DNA from: Halobacteriales archaeon QS_9_67_15
GTDB taxonomy: Archaea > Halobacteriota > Halobacteria > Halobacteriales > Haloarculaceae
Assembly (NCBI GenBank): GCA_003023165.1
Contig: PXSD01000189.1
Location: 1-10,676 of the forward strand
Length of the DNA stretch: 10,676 nucleotides
Direction: 5' to 3'
The position numbers were made by a program, and so were the translations under genes. Below are positions 5,315-10,676 of this stretch, one piece after another (the stretch's first letter is position 1; each line of letters starts with the position of its first letter). The notes beneath the pieces are model-generated. The model ran no database searches. It saw nothing but the letters and a program-made list of their open reading frames with translations, and was not told where the DNA came from.

Positions 5315-7054
5315 TCAGGGGTACGGGTGGTGGTCACGGGCCAGCGCGGCCTCGAACCCCATGTCGGCGGGGACAGTTCTCGCCCGCTCGCCGAAGTAGG
5401 CGTCCCCGAAGAACAGCGGCTGCGCGCCCGGAACGACGACCCGGACGGCCTGGAAACCGAGTCGCTGGACGTCTCTGGTTGTCGTCCGCGCTCCGTATAC
5501 AGAGAGTCCAGCGTCGACGACGCGGTCGAGGACGGCGTCGAGGTGGTCACCGCCCTCGGGGACGGAACCCGGACCGACCGAGTCGGCCGGGACGTGCTGG
5601 TCGGGAGTGACGAACTCGTCGACGACCGCCGGTCGGTCCGCGTAGCGCCCGATCGCACCGCTCGCCTCCATCGCGTCCGCGCTCCCCATCCCGTCCAGTT
5701 CGACCCAGTTCTGGACCGCCTCTGCGAGCGCGTTCCGCGCGGCGCGGCCGGCGTCGAGGTGGGCGGCCGTCCCGAGTGCGAGTTTCGGCCACTCCTCGCG
5801 CGTGACCGCCACCGCGACGACGGGCACGTCCACGTCCTGCGTGAGGAGGAGCGCGGTCGCGTCGAGTCCCTCGGCCCCCGCTCGCGCGGCCAGACGCTGG
5901 TAGCCGTCGTCGGCCACCTCGAGTCCCAGCGGGTCGTACGTTGAATACCACGCGACCGTCGTCGCGTCCCGCTCGACGACCTCGTAGAGGCCGGAGAGCA
6001 TCGCTTCGACCGACGAGTTGCCCAGCCCGAGGCCCGTCGTGACGGATGGGCGGATCGTCTGCTCCGGCGGCGGGTGGTGGACGAGTTCCGCCGGCAGCGA
6101 GACCGGCCGTTCGGTCACGAGGTCCGTCCCGCGGACCCACGGCCGCTCGGCGCGGTCGCCGCCCTCGTCGACCCGCGCGTCGCCGCTCCCCGCCCAGTCG
6201 TCCGGGCGGACGAACGCCGACGGCGGGACGGCGTCGGCCAGGTCGGCCGCGGAGGCCCGCTTGAACTCCGCGGCCCGATAGACCCCGGCGCAGTAGCGCT
6301 CGTACGCCTCGCCGAGCGCCTTCATGAAGGCGGCGTCCCAGTCGGGGTCGACGCCGGCCGCCTGCCGCGAGGCCGTCACGTCGGAGAATACCCCGGTATC
6401 GCCGGTCCGGGCGAGGTAGTACGGTGCGGGATAGGACTCGGCCTCGCCGACCTGCTGGACGACGCCGACGCGGTCGTCGAGCCCTCGCTCGGCCCGGGAG
6501 AGCGACCGCTCTACGTCGCGGTCGAGGTACCCCCTGTCCAGCACTCTGTCGCGACCGTCGCCGCACGCGCAACCCGGTACCGGGAGGAACTCGCGTTCGG
6601 CGTGGGGGAGTTCGACGAGGACGCCGAGCGGGTCCGACTCGGCCGGGTCGAGGAACTGCGCGGCACGCCGCCCGGCGACGGCGCCGGCGAATCGCGCTGT
6701 CGCGTCGCCGGGCGCGGCCGTCGGTTCGGTCTCGGCGGCCACGTTCGACTCGATTCGAGCCCCGAGACATCGGTAACAGGCTCCGTCGGGGTCGAATCCG
6801 GCGACCGACGCGTCGACGACGGGCACGCCGCCGACGCCGCCGAGTTCCACCGCGATCCACGGCGTCCCCGTCTCACGCGCCCGGTCGCTGGCTCGCTCGA
6901 ACGTCGCCGCGCCGGCGCGGTCGACGACGACACCGAGTCGCGTGCCCGGACCGATTTCAGAACAGTCGACTCGTGCGACGGGTTCGTCCACGTCGCCCAG
7001 CGCCGCCTCGACGGCCGCCGCGGCCGGGCCTGATCCGACGAGTCCGACAGTCAT
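5315..7054 (-). CDS. E1-like (ThiF/Ocin-type) + YcaO cyclodehydratase fusion protein
   Basis: The 579-residue protein has two parts. Residues 1-170 begin with VGLVGSGPAAAAV (3-15), a Rossmann-type start, and contain CYRC (93-96) and CAC (162-164), which could form the structural zinc site of E1-like TOMM partner proteins. Residues 205-579 are a YcaO domain with the acidic ATP/Mg2+-binding helices FMKALGEAYERYC (243-255), SSVEAMLSGLYEVVERDA (347-364) and ARNALAEAVQNW (439-450), then VVVPGAQPLFFG (539-550) and the C-terminal tail HHPYP. YcaO enzymes use ATP to activate backbone amides, making azolines or thioamides. The Pro-rich C-terminus is a feature of azoline-forming members. No precursor peptide, dehydrogenase or TfuA-like gene is visible within the window, so the substrate is unknown. 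The start ATG lies 28 bases after a TATA-like box. It follows tbsP on the same strand after a 120-base gap. Confidence 0.88.
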   Translation of the reverse strand: MTVGLVGSGPAAAAVEAALGDVDEPVARVDCSEIGPGTRLGVVVDRAGAATFERASDRARETGTPWIAVELGGVGGVPVVDASVAGFDPDGACYRCLGARIESNVAAETEPTAAPGDATARFAGAVAGRRAAQFLDPAESDPLGVLVELPHAEREFLPVPGCACGDGRDRVLDRGYLDRDVERSLSRAERGLDDRVGVVQQVGEAESYPAPYYLARTGDTGVFSDVTASRQAAGVDPDWDAAFMKALGEAYERYCAGVYRAAEFKRASAADLADAVPPSAFVRPDDWAGSGDARVDEGGDRAERPWVRGTDLVTERPVSLPAELVHHPPPEQTIRPSVTTGLGLGNSSVEAMLSGLYEVVERDATTVAWYSTYDPLGLEVADDGYQRLAARAGAEGLDATALLLTQDVDVPVVAVAVTREEWPKLALGTAAHLDAGRAARNALAEAVQNWVELDGMGSADAMEASGAIGRYADRPAVVDEFVTPDQHVPADSVGPGSVPEGGDHLDAVLDRVVDAGLSVYGARTTTRDVQRLGFQAVRVVVPGAQPLFFGDAYFGERARTVPADMGFEAALARDHHPYP

Positions 7055-7078
7055 AGTTCCCGAGAGAGCGCGCCGGGT

Positions 7079-7088
7079 GGAAAAGGCC
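7079..7088 (-). promoter_or_regulatory. Putative TATA box for the E1-YcaO gene
   Basis: GGCCTTTTCC on the minus strand is centred 28 bases before the ATG at 7054, with no Shine-Dalgarno motif. This predicts an independent leaderless transcript in the 120-base gap after tbsP. Read-through from tbsP cannot be excluded. Confidence 0.45.
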
Positions 7089-7174
7089 GGGGACTCATAG
7101 TGACTTTTGCGGACTGTTTCCGGGTCGCGCGGCCCTCGGGGTTGGTACGTCCCGGTCCCTCGCTACGACGACCA

Positions 7175-7993
7175 CTACCATTCTGCCAGTCGCTGCTCGG
7201 CGAGGGTGGCCAGTTCGGGCAGGTCCAGACCGGTCACGTCGTCGGCGAGTCGAAGGCGGAGGCGGGGCCGGCCCACGTCGATCGGGACCTTCTCCGTCTC
7301 GACGAGTTCGCTGTCTTCGAGACGCGTCTTCATCCGCGAAAACGTCGCCTTGCTCGCGAGGCCGACGTCCTCGCCCCACTTGCTCATGTCGTAGAGCAAC
7401 TGGCCGTTGCGCGCCGCGGCGAGCAGGGCGATGGCCACCTCGCCGAGGCCCTCGCCGTCACCTTTCGCGACTGACAGCGACCCCAGCAGGTCGTCGAAGT
7501 CCTCGGCCGTGTCTGTCCCGATATCCGTCGAGAGGGTCTCGCGAACCCGCGAGAGCGGCGGCGTCCGGAGCGAGTACTCCTCGGCGTCGTCCCACTCCCG
7601 CTCGTACCGGTCGCGCATCGCAGCGAGGAACTCCTCGTCGGTCGTCGTGAGTCCGCCGACCATGTCGTCCGCTGCGACGAGCGACACGACAGCCGATTCG
7701 GTCACAAGGAGCGACGCGGCCGGCGCCTCGGACAGGACGCGCACCGTCAGCGTCTCCGCGGCGACGAGGTCGGCCGCGTGACCCGCGACGATGAAATCGG
7801 CCAACACGTCCTTGAGCGGGTCCTGTGGCGCGATGAGTCGGACCGAGGGTGGGTCGGAGACGTCGTGGAGCCGAAATATCAGCTCCGAGAGAGTCTCCCG
7901 AGTCGGGTTCACGGCGTACACGAGGCCGCTGCTGTCGCGAAAGACGCCCGCGAGTACCCCGCCTACGTCGGCTTCGAGAAAGTTCGTGCTCAT
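7175..7993 (-). CDS. tbsP: TbsP-family (DUF5821) winged-helix transcriptional regulator
   Basis: The 272-residue protein starts MSTNFLEADVGGVLAGVF and has an N-terminal alpha/beta domain (about 1-110), an acidic linker region (115-175) and a C-terminal winged helix-turn-helix (about 183-250: GEVAIALLAAARNG, then SKATFSRMKTRLEDSELV and the basic wing GRPRLRLRL). This layout matches haloarchaeal DUF5821 proteins, including TbsP of Haloferax volcanii, reported as a regulator acting with TrmB on central carbon metabolism genes such as gapII. The family assignment comes from memory of the sequence pattern and was not tested by a search. The frame is open upstream of 7993 into the divergent control region, but ATG 7993 gives the expected N-terminus. 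It is divergent from glyA; the inverted repeats at 8013-8078 suggest autoregulation or co-control. Confidence 0.8.
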   Translation of the reverse strand: MSTNFLEADVGGVLAGVFRDSSGLVYAVNPTRETLSELIFRLHDVSDPPSVRLIAPQDPLKDVLADFIVAGHAADLVAAETLTVRVLSEAPAASLLVTESAVVSLVAADDMVGGLTTTDEEFLAAMRDRYEREWDDAEEYSLRTPPLSRVRETLSTDIGTDTAEDFDDLLGSLSVAKGDGEGLGEVAIALLAAARNGQLLYDMSKWGEDVGLASKATFSRMKTRLEDSELVETEKVPIDVGRPRLRLRLADDVTGLDLPELATLAEQRLAEW

Positions 7994-8012
7994 CTGATGG
8001 CTATGGTATTCC

Positions 8013-8031
8013 AAATTATCACACTTAATTT
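8013..8031. promoter_or_regulatory. AAATTA-N7-TAATTT inverted repeat at the tbsP promoter
   Basis: AAATTA (8013-8018) and TAATTT (8026-8031) are perfect inverted arms with a seven-base spacer, placed 20-38 bases before the tbsP ATG. The right arm overlaps the best TATA-like sequence for tbsP (AAAATTAAG on the minus strand, 8033-8025). A dimeric regulator bound here would block the promoter. An AT-rich palindrome could also be just the core promoter itself. Confidence 0.45.
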
Positions 8032-8032
8032 T

Positions 8033-8078
8033 ACCGCCGAGCATCGTTGAATTGACGCTATCGCTCCCGCTCGGCGGT
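8033..8078. repeat. Perfect 10-base inverted repeat between tbsP and glyA
   Basis: ACCGCCGAGC (8033-8042) and GCTCGGCGGT (8069-8078) are exact reverse complements separated by 26 bases. The repeat lies upstream of both divergent promoters, outside any leader, so it more likely acts at the DNA level (regulator binding, looping) than as an RNA hairpin. Two adjacent half-sites about 36 bases apart centre to centre would lie roughly 3.5 helical turns apart. Confidence 0.55.
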
Positions 8079-8146
8079 GTCCTGACCATCCGGTGTGAGT
8101 GGCAGCCGACTGTTCGAGCGCGCGAGCGGTGCCCTCAGCATCAAAA

Positions 8147-8160
8147 AAGGTAGATTATTG
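8147..8160 (+). promoter_or_regulatory. Putative TATA box region of glyA
   Basis: AAGGTAGATTATTG is AT-rich and ends about 28 bases before the glyA ATG at 8189. No Shine-Dalgarno motif lies between (the sequence before the ATG is GATCACCCACAG), which fits leaderless or short-leader transcription. Confidence 0.45.
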
Positions 8161-8188
8161 ACGCACCGACGTTGATGATCACCCACAG

Positions 8189-9463
8189 ATGAACTACGAC
8201 ACGGTGCGGGAGTCTGATCCGGCGGTCGCGGACGCGCTCGAAGCCGAAGTCGAGCGCCAGAACGACACGCTGGCGATGATCGCCAGCGAGAACCACGTGA
8301 GCGAGGCAGTGCTCGAAGCCCAGAGTTCGGCGCTGACGAACAAGTACGCTGAGGGGTACCCGGGGTCGCGCTACTACGGCGGCTGTGAGCACGCGGACAC
8401 CGTCGAACAGCTGGCCATCGACCGTGCGAAGGAGCTGTGGGGTGCCGAGTACGTGAACGTCCAGCCTCACTCGGGCTCGCAGGCCAACATGGCCGTCTAC
8501 ACGGCGATGCTCGAACCCGGCGACGAGATCCTCTCGCTCGACCTGACCCACGGTGGTCACCTCAGCCACGGTCACCCCCAGAACTTCGCCGGTCAGGTCT
8601 ACGAGGTCGAACAGTACGAGGTCGACGTCGAGTCCGGACGCCTCGACTTCGAGGCCATCCGCGACCAGGCCGAGACGTTCGACCCGGACATGATCGTCTC
8701 CGGGTTCTCCGCGTACCCCCGCGAGGTGCGGTGGGAGGAGTTCCAAGCCATCGCCGAAGACGTCGGAGCGTACCACCTGTCCGACATCGCCCACATCACG
8801 GGGCTCGTCGCCGCCGGCGTCCACGACTCGCCGGTCGGCGTCGCGGACTTCGTCACCGGCTCGACACACAAGACCATCCGCGCCGGTCGCGGCGGCATCA
8901 TCATGGCCGACGAGGAGTACGGCGACGCCATCGATAGCGCGATCATCCCCGGCACACAGGGCGGCCCGCTGATGCACAACATCGCCGGCAAGGCCGTCGG
9001 CTTCGAGGAGGCGCTCCAGCCCCACTTCGAGGCATACGCCGAGCAGACGATCGAGAACGCGCAGGCGCTCGCCGACCACCTGCAGGAACACGGCTTCTCG
9101 CTGGTCTCCGGCGGCACCGACAACCACCTCGTGCTCGCCGACCTCCGCGACTCCCACCCCGACGTGACGGGCAAGCAGGCCGAGGAAGCGCTCGAGGACG
9201 TCGGTATCGTCCTCAACGCGAACACGGTCCCCGGCGAGACGCGCTCGCCGTTCGTGGCCTCCGGCATCCGCGCCGGCACCCCGGCGCTGACGACGCGCGG
9301 CTTCGACGAGGAGGACTGCGAGACGGTTGGTCACTGCATCGCCGAGGTCATCGACAACCCCGACGACGAGGACGTCAAGGCCGAGGTCGCCGAGATCGTC
9401 CAGGGGCTCTGTGAGGAGTACCCCGTCTACGGCAACGACAGCGATGGGCTCGTCTTCGAGTAG
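8189..9463 (+). CDS. glyA: Serine hydroxymethyltransferase
   Basis: The 424-residue cytoplasmic enzyme is a PLP fold type I protein that interconverts serine and glycine while moving a one-carbon unit to or from tetrahydrofolate (or the archaeal pterin in use). Diagnostic motifs are IASENHVSEAVLEAQ (31-45), NKYAEGYPGSRYYGG (51-65), HSGSQANMAVY (94-104), LSDIAHITGLVAAG (197-210, Asp199 binding the PLP ring), TGSTHKTIRAGRGG (223-236, with Lys228 as the Schiff-base lysine), GTQGGPLMHNIAGKAV (255-270) and ASGIRAGTPALTTRG (357-371, Arg361 for the substrate carboxylate). All key residues are present and the length is normal. The gene stands alone on the plus strand, divergent from tbsP and convergent with the HalOD1 gene, with 18 bases between stop codons. 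Control from the shared tbsP-glyA region is plausible but not shown. Confidence 0.98.
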   Translation: MNYDTVRESDPAVADALEAEVERQNDTLAMIASENHVSEAVLEAQSSALTNKYAEGYPGSRYYGGCEHADTVEQLAIDRAKELWGAEYVNVQPHSGSQANMAVYTAMLEPGDEILSLDLTHGGHLSHGHPQNFAGQVYEVEQYEVDVESGRLDFEAIRDQAETFDPDMIVSGFSAYPREVRWEEFQAIAEDVGAYHLSDIAHITGLVAAGVHDSPVGVADFVTGSTHKTIRAGRGGIIMADEEYGDAIDSAIIPGTQGGPLMHNIAGKAVGFEEALQPHFEAYAEQTIENAQALADHLQEHGFSLVSGGTDNHLVLADLRDSHPDVTGKQAEEALEDVGIVLNANTVPGETRSPFVASGIRAGTPALTTRGFDEEDCETVGHCIAEVIDNPDDEDVKAEVAEIVQGLCEEYPVYGNDSDGLVFE

Positions 9464-9481
9464 ACGGCGCCGACTCTCGGG

Positions 9482-9748
9482 CTATCGAACTTCCGACCTG
9501 TCGAGGGCCGTTTCGACGACCGGCTCCCCGTCGACGCGGATCTCCCCGGTCCCGTCGACTGCGACGAGGTGTCCGGGGACCTCGAACGTGAGTTGCCACG
9601 TCTCGCAGTCGGAGCAGGCCAGCGACCGGATCGCGTCGGTGGCGACGTACTCGTGGAGCGCGTAATCGAGCCTGTGGGGTTCGACGCCCTCGGTAGTCGC
9701 GATCGCTCTCACGACCGCGAACGCGACATCGTCGTCGAATTCGGTCAC
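9482..9748 (-). CDS. Small HalOD1-domain protein
   Basis: The 88-residue protein is almost entirely a HalOD1 output domain. An N-terminal helix (VAFAVVRAIATTEGVEPHRLDYALHEYV, about residues 8-35) is followed by a beta meander ending WQLTFEVPGHLVAVDGTGEIRVDG (51-74), which fits the family pattern of F-x-Y-x-G-x-x-V-x-V-x-G. HalOD1 domains are haloarchaeal modules, often joined to or encoded near regulators and signalling proteins. Their molecular role is poorly defined. A CSDC pair (Cys45, Cys48) in the middle is an unusual addition that could bind metal. I choose GTG at 9748 because it overlaps the upstream TGA as GTGA (9748-9745), a typical translationally coupled start, though the frame is open as far as 9784. 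It forms an operon with the winged-helix gene, so it may modulate that regulator. Confidence 0.83.
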   Translation of the reverse strand: MTEFDDDVAFAVVRAIATTEGVEPHRLDYALHEYVATDAIRSLACSDCETWQLTFEVPGHLVAVDGTGEIRVDGEPVVETALDRSEVR

Positions 9749-10167
9749 GACTGGTCCCCCTGTCGTTCTTCCAGTCGTTGACACTGGTCGGTGAGCCGTG
9801 GCGGGATGTCGTCTGCTTTCGCTAGAAGCGCCTCGAAGACGACCTCAACTTCCTCGAAGGTGGGTCCCCGTTCGACACAGAGCGAGTCGCGCTCCCACTC
9901 GACGAATCCCGGCTCGGCCAGCACCGGCAAGTGCGTGTTGACGAGGTCGAGATACAGCTGTTCGGGGTCCTGAAGCAGATACGGCGGGCTCGCTGCCTCC
10001 GGGAGCGACAGCCGTCTGCCGGACGGCGCTTCCATGAGCGCGACGACGATCTGCCGCCGCGGTTCCGCCGTGAGCGCCCGGAATCCGTCGTTCCAGTCGT
10101 CTATCATCTGTTGAGTTCGGCTGTCCCGTTTCGCGGACATACTCGACTGTGTGTGATCGATTGACAT
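9745..10167 (-). CDS. ArsR-like winged-helix domain protein (DUF7344-like)
   Basis: The 140-residue protein has a helix-turn-helix domain: DDWNDGFRALTAEPRRQIVVALMEA (residues 23-47, the RR-x-I-V start of many archaeal ArsR-like domains), a divergent recognition region with a PPYLLQDPEQLYLDLVNTHLPVLAEPGFVEW stretch (61-91, the x-H-L-P-x-L-x-x-x-G-x-V signature), and a C-terminal helix (105-120). It is probably a DNA-binding regulator. The DUF7344-type assignment is by pattern only. ATG at 10167 is preceded by GGAGG only three bases upstream, a tight Shine-Dalgarno; a second in-frame ATG at 10140 is possible. Its last codons overlap the HalOD1 gene (GTGA). The upstream AGTCC/GGACT repeats are candidate operator sites for it. 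Confidence 0.78.
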   Translation of the reverse strand: MSIDHTQSSMSAKRDSRTQQMIDDWNDGFRALTAEPRRQIVVALMEAPSGRRLSLPEAASPPYLLQDPEQLYLDLVNTHLPVLAEPGFVEWERDSLCVERGPTFEEVEVVFEALLAKADDIPPRLTDQCQRLEERQGDQS

Positions 10168-10220
10168 TCTCCTCCGCGCTCACCCAGAGGGATCCCGCGC
10201 GGTGGGAGTTTCAGGTTCGC

Positions 10221-10286
10221 AGTCCAGTTACCGGACTACCAGTCCCGTCGGGCACGGGTAGTCCTACAGTGTCGGACTGGTGGACT
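10221..10286. repeat. Cluster of AGTCC/GGACT inverted repeats
   Basis: AGTCC or its complement GGACT occurs six times in 66 bases: AGTCC 10221, GGACT 10233, AGTCC 10241, AGTCC 10260, GGACT 10274 and GGACT 10282. The longest pairing is GGACTACC (10233-10240) with GGTAGTCC (10257-10264), eight exact bases around a 16-base loop that itself contains CCCG/CGGG. Competing hairpins are AGTCC-N7-GGACT (10221-10237) and AGTCC-N9-GGACT (10260-10278). Either several operator half-sites or a switchable RNA leader for the winged-helix gene would fit. It lies 54-119 bases before that gene's ATG. Confidence 0.6.
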
Positions 10287-10598
10287 GCTGGCGGTGCCAA
10301 GCGGTCGGTACCCCTCTCTTCAATCACGTGTGGCGTCGCGGTGTCGTTTTCGCCACGGGAACGCCAGCAGGCCGCAGCAGAGTCGGAGGTATCTGTTGGG
10401 CTCACTTTCAGCAGTCGGCACGCGTCCACACTCCTGTCAAATGTGACGTTCACCGACTGTTTTTCCGGATATTGCCTCGTTTTCCGGGCGGACAGGCCGC
10501 CTCCGCAGGACGGGTCGGAATCCGCTCCGTCCCGACCGACTCCGACTCTCCAGTTAGGCAGCCTATTACTTAAACATCATCGAGAAGAACTCCATCGT

Positions 10599-10606
10599 GT
10601 TAATTT
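10599..10606 (+). promoter_or_regulatory. Putative TATA box for the gene starting at 10632
   Basis: TTAATTTT is centred about 29 bases before the ATG at 10632. This matches the leaderless promoter spacing seen elsewhere in the window and is the main support for a gene starting there. Confidence 0.45.
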
Positions 10607-10631
10607 TGGCGCGCATTGTGACGGACGGCGA

Positions 10632-10676
10632 ATGTCTGAAGCCACCATTCAGCTGTCGCGGGCTCGATACGGTTGG
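10632..10676 (+). CDS. Start of an unidentified gene, cut by the window edge
   Basis: An ATG at 10632 opens a frame of 15 codons (MSEATIQLSRARYGW) that reaches the right edge without a stop. A TATA-like box about 29 bases upstream supports a leaderless start. The visible part is too short to recognise a family, and the continuation lies outside the window. Confidence 0.4.
   Translation, partial: MSEATIQLSRARYGW

Larger units (their letters stand above)
10168..10631. other. 464-base intergenic region without a convincing gene
   Basis: Between the winged-helix gene and the last start codon I see no supportable protein gene. The two open frames here (minus 10211-10453, plus 10280-10573) lack family motifs and the acidic composition of the neighbouring proteins, and one runs through the repeat cluster. 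Visible structures are the GGGATCCC palindrome (10189-10196), the AGTCC/GGACT cluster (10221-10286), GTGA-CGT-TCAC (10443-10453), a GC-rich GGTCGG/CCGACC hairpin (10513-10518 with 10532-10537) and AT-rich sequence at 10560-10575. A non-coding RNA cannot be ruled out. Confidence 0.5.

Noticed and set aside
5547..6860. 437-codon minus-strand frame inside the YcaO gene
   Set aside because: Arg-rich alternative-frame shadow of the YcaO reading frame, with no motif.
8141..9334. 397-codon minus-strand frame opposite glyA
   Set aside because: Complement of the conserved glyA gene. It has no family features, and its start would lie inside glyA.
10209..10286. tRNA-like look of the sequence around GGTTCGCAGTCC
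   Set aside because: It resembles a T-arm, but the flanking sequence on either strand does not fold into acceptor, D and anticodon arms.
10211..10573. Two small open frames (minus 10211-10453, plus 10280-10573) in the right intergenic region
   Set aside because: Neither shows a motif or ribosome-binding site, and the plus-strand one lacks an acidic composition. The minus one runs through the inverted-repeat cluster.
1..10676. Search by eye for CRISPR repeats, insertion sequence ends and attachment sites
   Set aside because: No regularly spaced direct repeats, transposase-like frames or terminal inverted repeats with target duplications were seen.

Overview
The window is high-GC DNA from a haloarchaeon. 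The predicted proteins are strongly acidic (rich in Asp and Glu). Most genes have a T/A-rich box about 26-34 bases before the start codon and no Shine-Dalgarno sequence, as expected for leaderless archaeal transcripts. Several families are archaeal or haloarchaeal: DUF63, TbsP, HalOD1 and a DUF2304-glycosyltransferase fusion. I cannot name the genus. There are no tRNA or rRNA genes, CRISPR arrays or insertion sequences.

Left part (1-2656) is the end of a cell-surface polysaccharide or glycan locus. It holds the C-terminal tail of a Wzx-type flippase (+), a sulfatase-superfamily enzyme with its own promoter (+), and, convergent to it, a membrane-anchored DUF2304-GT2 glycosyltransferase (-). 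The glycosyltransferase promoter lies back to back with that of an inositol-monophosphatase-family phosphatase (+, GTG start). A DUF63 multi-pass membrane protein (+) follows.

Middle part (4959-8189), all on the minus strand: a 51-residue zinc-ribbon protein, the only gene with well-spaced Shine-Dalgarno translation after a leader; a 579-residue fusion of an E1-like (ThiF/Ocin-type) domain with a YcaO cyclodehydratase domain; and a winged-helix regulator of the TbsP family. tbsP is divergent from glyA. Their shared intergenic region holds two inverted repeats, one of them 10 perfect bases per arm.

Right part: glyA (+, serine hydroxymethyltransferase) converges with a two-gene minus-strand operon of a winged-helix protein and a small HalOD1-domain protein, whose GTG start overlaps the upstream TGA (GTGA). 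Upstream of this operon, 10168-10631 has no convincing gene but holds a compact cluster of AGTCC/GGACT inverted repeats. A last gene probably starts at 10632 and runs off the window.

For novelty, the most interesting items are the orphan E1-YcaO fusion (no precursor peptide or dehydrogenase nearby), the AGTCC/GGACT array, and the palindromic tbsP-glyA control region.
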